Positions 35,701-38,793 of a stretch of 38,793 nucleotides of DNA are shown piece after piece; within the stretch, counting starts at the first letter, position 1; each line of letters starts with the position of its first letter. The translations under genes were made by a program, and so were the position numbers. Source of the stretch: Oscillospiraceae bacterium (GTDB lineage: Bacteria; Bacillota; Clostridia; Oscillospirales; Acutalibacteraceae); NCBI GenBank assembly GCA_015066445.1, contig SVOK01000019.1:1-38793 (forward strand). Reading direction: 5' to 3'. Under the pieces are notes generated by a model. It saw only the letters and a program-made list of their open reading frames with translations. It searched no databases and was not told the DNA's origin.

Positions 35701-36374
35701 ATCTAACAGGTACAAGATACTACGATTCGGAAATTGGAAGATTTATCAACGCCGACGGATATGTTTCTACTGGGCAGGGCATATTGGGAACTAATATGTT
35801 TGCTTACTGTGGTAACAATCCGGTTAATCGTGTTGATCCCACGGGACAGTTTTGGAGTGAAATTTGGGAATTCGCCAAAACGGCTGTTGCTGAAATTGGA
35901 AAAGCTATGGGAGTTATGTCTCCCGCTTATGCTGGGTGCGGTGGAGCAGCTTTAGGCGATGGACCATTGCCTTTTGGTGATATTATTGGATTTGCTGGAG
36001 CAGCTTTGCTAACAGTAGGTACAATAGGATACGGAATTTATCAAGCAACACAGGCGCCAGCTATTTCTGTTCCAAAGGTTGAAGAAAAATCAAAGGATAT
36101 AGTTATTCCAAAGGAACCTGATAATCCTGTGATTTTTCCAGTTGATCCAAATACTTTTAATCCAGTTGGATTAGTTAAAGTTCCTAGAGCTGGGACAAAG
36201 AACGGAGCATTTATTAGTTGGATGGATCCACTCACAAATACCGAAGTGTTTCGATGGGATGAAAATCCTAATTATTCAAATGGTCCACATTACCATATAC
36301 ACGGAACAGGTCATTATTATCCAGGAATGATTGTACCTGAACCATACGCAACAATGTATTTTCCAGTCGGATAG
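29790..36374 (+). CDS. secreted Rhs/YD-repeat polymorphic toxin, 2194 aa
   Basis: Starts at 29790 (MSKTLRSILSVFIAVA), nine bases after AAAGGA; the frame extending back to 29712 crosses the terminator. Order: signal peptide 1-30; a beta-rich region; a DNRLRE-type domain about 303-490 (DTHIIASNPT start, LNEWVEGYSTNYGVLFK end); Rhs-type beta strands; two CBM4/9-like jelly-roll modules about 869-1020 and 1021-1172 (each begins LL(K/E)N...F, ends YFDNxQL); YD repeats interrupted by a ricin/beta-trefoil-like insert about 1264-1407 (VYYLQNVYYSKFLGV ... YPYQRW); further YD repeats to 1955; the Rhs core signature RYRGYYFDSETGFYLTGTRY and GRFINADGY ... NPVNRVDPTG near 2020. After DPTG the sequence changes to a variable tip: one hydrophobic helix (2062-2090), then a ~70-residue domain with GPHYHIHGTGHYYPG (three His, HxHxxxxH), a nuclease-like toxin candidate. 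The next gene is the likely immunity gene. Confidence 0.9.
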   Translation: MSKTLRSILSVFIAVALVLTAIPFTAIAEAIDISDVKAEVETVDNSADSNVKEQSKTAPSILGELVDKRESNVKHFKMSDGTITAAVYPYDVHFENADGKFLDIDNSLSSENDGTDDVFSNKNNETFVKFMKKSNPNKLYTINKGDHKIKVSIDGVSKVEAVLQENNKNTVTDEKYTLKNIGSKISYADILNNTDIEYTLISTEIKENIILKEKVDFNSLIYTYHLSESINAVQKDSKNITLYDKDGNFVFNISAPVMWDSNDNYSEALSLEILENKNSKIKVKLSWEIPEDFKYPITIDPVAEPVIDRNQIQDTHIIASNPTQNYDVNNHIRVRNDGYAMLRFPTPNLEKGDKIVHAQLALAPYGAYDTSNANYSNVNSFNPPLYITTHKILRTWEETTATYNNINPENGFYDGITQSYAVVDNNSHYYYWDITRLLNEWVEGYSTNYGVLFKYAAPPSDGSVFDSFFCSTNGLYLPVEARPQLIYQYINETGVENYFSYHTQDLGYAGTAYTNDITGNLTIVNPVVHSGGSVNAIDVALVYNADTVYKTDAPYGRGWKLNYSQTIELDIDAQTVIGTDPEYAYYIDGDGTKHYFKKDSETRTWVDEINPERKIICDSIKQNLIIKDNNGNSLYFYRSDVTGLWHLYASDDSYYNGIHITLDSANPYKITKITSSPTRTVDFSYSQYGFLDRITYYDGDTAKSVYIGYNNYVTTHNNGISDITFADGKVVQYHYHNDNTTTENKENYFISKIYDIDGTHTAYDYHWNFKNKVASVTSYDNSSTPVQGDRMSISYSTTSSTFTDEVNNRKYLYTFSKQGTLESTVDVTDNDGNGYGQYYKYGQYDSNQNFQISNLDNVSFLSKSQKSTVNLLKNHSFEYDGEHSFTAWNETTSTASGGYTTEKSHIGARSYKITRPASSDCSRAIGFYYMYIEGGKTYTLSAYVNTSAMTSAGKGASLMFIDTEKVYESEYITEAIDKWQRLSLTFTAKRSEYVSICMNLCGATGSVYFDNIQLEVGDLSDYNLLENAGFEDDNSSSPRGWSPSTNKGSISETTKISGNRAISIQGSASIHKHYLQTLAVPNGKNGDTYVASAFAKANSVPAIGWRFTVLIRFLKNGSMVNEENILFNSYTTEWQKIAGVAKATGDYDTVTFWLLYYNNCNTVYFDNAQLIKDTFGNTYKYDEEGNLVSSIDLQDKEEYTFKYNISNKLIKENSITGSKILYSYTSPYNNELRTVTAGGVSSLYTYDDNGNPTSSVTMGSDLVDGKVYYLQNVYYSKFLGVTEEYLDIYGHAAMGLKVTLDDYTDSYPYQRWILRKNNETSYFLSPENYPSMYLGVCYTADGVGLATYAFGEVQYHTLQLNKTYGNIYCMEFYRNTGYNIDTDGSNVYAYSKHGGEIQQFAFIPVEENMSVTTPAITSTATYTESGEYTSSVTDSRGNTTHYEYNEDRGYLKSETNAKGVKTSYTYNSGELLEKVNVGSSNVTYGYDNAKRLSSITSPSGTVYGFTYDSFGRSDTVKVGSRTLSDYLYDSKGRADTFTYGNGTTVKYGYDHLNRQTSTTINNVLRYNKLYDGHSRLLQIEDILLGKKVRYEYDILDRAVGERLINTATNKVYADLKIRYDDTKNRVAGYDVNIEGISKATDFVYGGNGLDPDIISSVKHNNTTKLSYAYDSLNRLKTRTISTSTPFVTEYGFLNGNGTMRTTTLVKTVKNGNDTLLYSYDKLGNITSITKNNNLVESYTYDNLNQLKTVTVEKGEVDDVYTYTYDNGGNILSVTLNGEVIKSYTYGDSEWKDLLTNYNGERDSEGQIKVYQYDAIGNPLSYRNGMSFTWADGRKLATVTKGTDSISYTYNSDGLRTSKTVNGTATEYYWLNGMLQGQKTGSEYIIFLHDENGTAYGFLLKNGTTEEYYYYIFNAQGDVIGILDSTGTKVVEYTYNVWGELLGITGTLKDTIGQKNPLRYRGYYFDSETGFYLTGTRYYDSEIGRFINADGYVSTGQGILGTNMFAYCGNNPVNRVDPTGQFWSEIWEFAKTAVAEIGKAMGVMSPAYAGCGGAALGDGPLPFGDIIGFAGAALLTVGTIGYGIYQATQAPAISVPKVEEKSKDIVIPKEPDNPVIFPVDPNTFNPVGLVKVPRAGTKNGAFISWMDPLTNTEVFRWDENPNYSNGPHYHIHGTGHYYPGMIVPEPYATMYFPVG

Positions 36375-36387
36375 TTGGGAGGACGCA

Positions 36388-36771
36388 ATGCCTAGATACA
36401 ACAAAAGCAACACCCAAGAATTAAAAGATTTTTTATACAACAGTTATGTTCATGATGCAAAATTAGAAAATATCAAATATGACTGTAGAGAAGATAATAT
36501 CAAAATTGAATTATTTAATCCAATTTTTAATGTAAAGATTGCCTTAACCTTCCTCGATATAAGAATCACGTTTACAATTAAAGGCGAATGGTCTGAAAAT
36601 CGTGAAACAGTGGTTTCACTTACTGCAGAAGAAGATTTTTCATACTTGCAGAATTATCTCTTAAAGCACAACAAATGTATGGAAGATTCTCTTTACCTAC
36701 TGTTTCAAATGTTCTCTGGAGATGAATTGCATATCGTATCCAAAGAAGTAATTATTGAGCTTGTTAAGTGA
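36388..36771 (+). CDS. candidate immunity protein of the Rhs toxin
   Basis: 127 residues from the ATG at 36388, with GGGAGG seven bases upstream; the start lies 13 bases after the toxin stop, so translation is coupled. No signal peptide or membrane helix, consistent with neutralising a cytosolic toxin tip. The sequence has an N-terminal helix, a beta sheet (YVHDAKLENIKYDC, NIKIELFN, NVKIALTFLDIRITFTIKGE) and C-terminal helices. I recognise no named immunity family; assignment rests on position and size. Confidence 0.7.
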   Translation: MPRYNKSNTQELKDFLYNSYVHDAKLENIKYDCREDNIKIELFNPIFNVKIALTFLDIRITFTIKGEWSENRETVVSLTAEEDFSYLQNYLLKHNKCMEDSLYLLFQMFSGDELHIVSKEVIIELVK

Positions 36772-36793
36772 CATTGACTTGTTCAATGGACAG

Positions 36794-36837
36794 GTCAATC
36801 AGGGGAAGGTCAATCAGGGGACGGTTCTGTGATTGAC
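36794..36837. repeat. palindromic repeat, GTCAATCA type, with partial copy
   Basis: Full unit 36809-36837: arms GTCAATCA / TGATTGAC around GGGGACGGTTCTG. A left-half copy, GTCAATCAGGGGA, precedes it at 36794-36806. Confidence 0.85.
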
Positions 36838-36847
36838 ACAGCTTTAT

Positions 36848-36897
36848 AACACAGGGGACTAACACAGGGACTAACACAGGGGACGGTTCTCTGTGTT
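36848..36897. repeat. palindromic repeat, AACACA type, with two partial copies
   Basis: Full unit 36873-36897: AACACAG / CTGTGTT around GGGACGGTTCT. Two tandem left halves precede it (36848-36860 and 36861-36872). Confidence 0.88.
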
Positions 36898-36907
36898 GTG
36901 CTTATAT

Positions 36908-36932
36908 AACACAGGGGACGGTTCTCTGTGTT
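36908..36932. repeat. palindromic repeat, AACACA type
   Basis: A 25-bp unit identical to 36873-36897; the Rhs fragment begins just after it at about 36938. Confidence 0.88.
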
Positions 36933-36937
36933 GTGCT

Positions 36938-38026
36938 TACGACAGCTTCGGCAGAAGCGATACTGTTAAGGTGGGCTCAAGAACTTTAAGCGACTATCTC
37001 TATGATTCTAAAGGAAGAGTGGATACCTTTACCTATGGTAACGGCACTACCGTTAAATACGGCTATGACCACCTTAACCGTCAAACCTCGACCACAATTA
37101 ACAATGTGCTGAGGTATAATAAGCTTTATGACGGTCTTTCAAGACTTTTAGCGGTTGAGGATATTCTGCTCGGCAGAAAGGTTAGGTATGAATACGATAT
37201 TCTTGACCGTGCTGTCGGTGAACTGCTTATTAACACAGCTACAAATAAAGTGTATGCTGATTTAAAAATCCGTTATGACGATACCAAAAACCGAGTGGCT
37301 GGCTATGACGTTAATATTGAGGGTATTTCTAAAGCTACAGATTTTGTCTATGGCGGAAACGGTCTTGACCCAGATATTATCTCCTCAGTTAAGCATAACA
37401 ACACAACAAAATTAAGCTATGCTTATGATAGCTTAAACCGCTTAAAAACAAGAACAATAAGCACCTCTACCCCATTTGTTACCGAATACGGATTTTTAAA
37501 CGGTAATGGCACAATGCGCACAACCACTCTTGTAAAGACGGTTAAGAATGGCAATGATACTCTGCAATATGCTTATGATAAATTAGGTAATATTACAAGC
37601 ATAACTAAAAATAATAATTTAGTAGAAAGCTACACCTATGATAACCTTAACCAGCTTAAAACAGTTACAAACGGTACAGATACTTGGGAATACACATACG
37701 ACAACGGCGGTAATATTTTAAGCGTTAAAAAGAACGGTGTAGTCGAAAAATCTTATACCTACGGTGATACCGAATGGAAAGACTTACTTACCAATTACAA
37801 CGGTACAAATATTACTTATGATGCAATTGGTAATCCCCTCTCCTACCGTGGCGGTATGAGCTTTACTTGGGCTGACGGCAGAAAGCTTGCAACTGTTACT
37901 AAGGGTACAGACAGCATAAGCTATACCTACAATTCTGACGGATTGCGAAATTCGAAAACCGTTAACGGCGTTACTACCGAATATTACTGGCTTAACGGTA
38001 TGCTACAGGGACAAAAAACAGGCAGG
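36938..38026 (+). pseudogene. Rhs/YD-repeat fragment bounded by palindromes
   Basis: About 1.09 kb nearly copying the YD-repeat part of the large Rhs gene (34309-35430), 363 codons from AYDSFGRSDTVKVGSRTL to YYWLNGMLQGQKTG. It has no ribosome site, no signal peptide, no Rhs core end and no toxin tip. The open frame (36893-38089) enters and leaves through the flanking palindromes (read in frame as NTGDGSLCC). Part is almost identical to the parent (37251-37560 against 34621-34930, only a few differences) while the ends differ more, for example the linker around TNGTDTWEYTYDNG is changed. This looks like a displaced Rhs segment with local gene conversion rather than a functional gene. Confidence 0.85.
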
Positions 38027-38051
38027 AACACAGGGGACGGTTCTCTGTGTT
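38027..38051. repeat. palindromic repeat, AACACA type
   Basis: Same 25-bp unit; joins the end of the YD fragment to a CBM fragment. Confidence 0.88.
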
Positions 38052-38108
38052 GTATACCACCGAATGGCAAAAAATTGCAGGTGCAGTAAAAGCCAAAGGA
38101 GATTACAT
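38052..38108 (+). pseudogene. short CBM fragment of an Rhs gene
   Basis: Encodes TTEWQKIAGAVKAKGDYI, matching TTEWQKIAGVAKATGDYD of the second CBM-like module in the large Rhs gene (about 33178-33230). In the parent gene this part lies before the YD segment; here it follows it, so the order is shuffled. It ends at the next palindrome. Confidence 0.8.
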
Positions 38109-38133
38109 AACACATGGGACGGTTCTCTGTGTT
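38109..38133. repeat. palindromic repeat, AACACA type, one changed base pair
   Basis: AACACATGGGACGG... CTCTGTGTT, a variant unit with T in place of G. Confidence 0.8.
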
Positions 38134-38155
38134 GACAAGTTTGTTGTTATAGGAT

Positions 38156-38183
38156 AACACAGGGGACGGTTCTGTGATTGACG
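38156..38183. repeat. hybrid palindromic repeat
   Basis: The left half is AACACAGGGGACGG (type of 36873) and the right half TTCTGTGATTGAC (type of 36809). The two half types have recombined, and the end TTGACG serves as a -35 box (see next entry). Confidence 0.75.
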
Positions 38184-38206
38184 GGTTGGGTTTTAAATGA
38201 TATAAT
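38178..38206 (+). promoter_or_regulatory. promoter of the transposase, -35 inside the palindrome
   Basis: TTGACG at 38178-38183 and TATAAT at 38201-38206, spacer 17, a near-consensus promoter. The -35 hexamer is the terminal arm of the hybrid repeat. Confidence 0.75.
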
Positions 38207-38224
38207 TCCCTTGGGTGATGGATT

Positions 38225-38793
38225 ATGCCAAGACAGGCTAGAAAAAAGAGTGAAACAGGAATATATCATATAATGCTGAGAGGAATTAATCAACAGCAAA
38301 TTTTTGAAGATAGCGAAGATTTTAGTAAATTTTTGCAAGTATTAAAAGACTGTAAGGCAATAAGCGAATTTGAAATTTATGCTTATTGCCTTATGGGTAA
38401 TCATATTCATTTGTTGATACAAGAGATTAAAGAACCTATTGAACAAATAATGAAAAGAATTGCTACACGATTTGTTTATTGGTATAATATTAAATACCAG
38501 CGTGTAGGTCATTTATTTCAAGACAGATTTAAAAGCGAGCCAGTAGAGGACGATGCTTATTTTTTAACGGTTTTGCGATACATACATCAAAATCCGATTA
38601 AAGCAGGCATTTGTAAAAAGCCACAAGATTACCAACACAGCAGTTACAATGAGTTTTCAGACATTTCCTATCTTATTAATCGTGATTTTGTTTTTGATAT
38701 GATAGACAAAGAACAATTTATTGTTTTCAACAATGAAAAGACTTTTGATAAATGTTTAGATATTGAGGACAATCCTTTAATTAAAGTAACTGA
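38225..38793 (+). CDS. REP-associated tyrosine transposase (RAYT, Y1 family), 3' end outside window
   Basis: 189 visible residues from the ATG at 38225, frame open to the window end. Begins MPRQARKKSETGIYHIMLRG, the RAYT N-terminus that recognises the palindrome. The HUH-type metal site is GNHIHLLIQE (about residues 58-67, motif H-x-H), and the region FQDRFKSEPVEDDAYFLTVL followed by RYIHQNPIKAGICKKP carries the catalytic-domain helix typical of Y1_Tnp (the nucleophile Tyr lies in this RYIHQNP helix). Such single-copy proteins process repeated palindromes nearby; the GGGGACGGTTCT repeats left of the gene are the expected partners. Confidence 0.92.
   Translation, partial: MPRQARKKSETGIYHIMLRGINQQQIFEDSEDFSKFLQVLKDCKAISEFEIYAYCLMGNHIHLLIQEIKEPIEQIMKRIATRFVYWYNIKYQRVGHLFQDRFKSEPVEDDAYFLTVLRYIHQNPIKAGICKKPQDYQHSSYNEFSDISYLINRDFVFDMIDKEQFIVFNNEKTFDKCLDIEDNPLIKVT

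Noticed and set aside
36893-38089. Separate functional 398-residue Rhs protein
   Set aside because: The frame begins and ends inside transposon-type palindromes, has no ribosome site, signal peptide, Rhs core end or toxin tip; treated as a displaced fragment.
36794-38183. CRISPR array
   Set aside because: Repeats are short palindromes with irregular spacing (about 10 to 1100 bases), partial tandem halves and coding Rhs DNA between them; no cas genes are present.
38147-38338. 63-residue minus-strand ORF at the transposase start
   Set aside because: Opposite the RAYT N-terminus and its promoter; no independent evidence.

Overview
The window reads as the chromosome of an anaerobic, low-to-mid GC Firmicute, most likely a gut clostridium (Eubacteriales/Oscillospirales type). 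The support is the gene set: rubrerythrin, a two-gene SUF-type Fe-S system, ApgM-type phosphoglycerate mutase, the UPF0237/UPF0210 pair, a U32 protein with a DUF3656-like region, a DUF6514-like protein, strong AGGAGG-type ribosome sites and clostridial-style intrinsic terminators. No taxon is proven by the sequence.

Left part (1-11522): an accessory or stress-response region rich in small XRE regulators. A six-gene minus-strand operon runs from an XRE regulator at 6768 through an M50-like membrane protease, a NatA/NatB-type ABC exporter and two bacterial PH-domain membrane proteins (YdbS/YdbT type); this resembles peptide or cell-envelope resistance loci. To its left lies an XRE protein whose tail is a long pentapeptide-like repeat. 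To its right is a second minus-strand group (SLOG protein, tiny XRE, LURP-one-like, membrane protein, and a GyrI-like protein whose 5' end carries a frameshift). Next come a plus-strand XRE gene and a GNAT gene with an attenuator-like leader, then a membrane transglutaminase.

Middle part (11912-27886): ordinary chromosomal genes. These are a Rieske/FAD oxidoreductase, ACT protein + PFL family + shikimate-kinase-like operon, rubrerythrin and SufBD/SufC, LemA + TPM lipoprotein + D,D-carboxypeptidase operon, a DUF4091/CBM9-like glycoside-hydrolase-type protein, a TrhA/hemolysin III membrane protein, ApgM and a U32 protein. The 320-bp gap between trhA and apgM carries a dense, symmetric cluster of DnaA boxes beside an AT-rich stretch, which looks like a replication-origin element.

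Right part (27934-38793): an AT-rich island that begins at a 62-nt 3' fragment of a tRNA-Ala(GGC) gene, the classic scar of an integrated element. It holds a DUF6514-like/XRE-zinc-ribbon pair, a sigma factor that lost region 4 by fusion to the tail of another gene, and a 2194-residue secreted Rhs/YD-repeat polymorphic toxin (DNRLRE, two CBM-like modules, a ricin-like insert, Rhs core, His-rich toxin tip) with a tightly coupled candidate immunity gene. Then follows a mosaic of Rhs fragments cut at short GGGGACGGTTCT palindromes, and finally a REP-associated tyrosine transposase whose -35 box lies in one of those palindromes. The most novel-looking features are this palindrome/transposase/Rhs shuffling zone, the DnaA-box cluster and the chimeric sigma gene.
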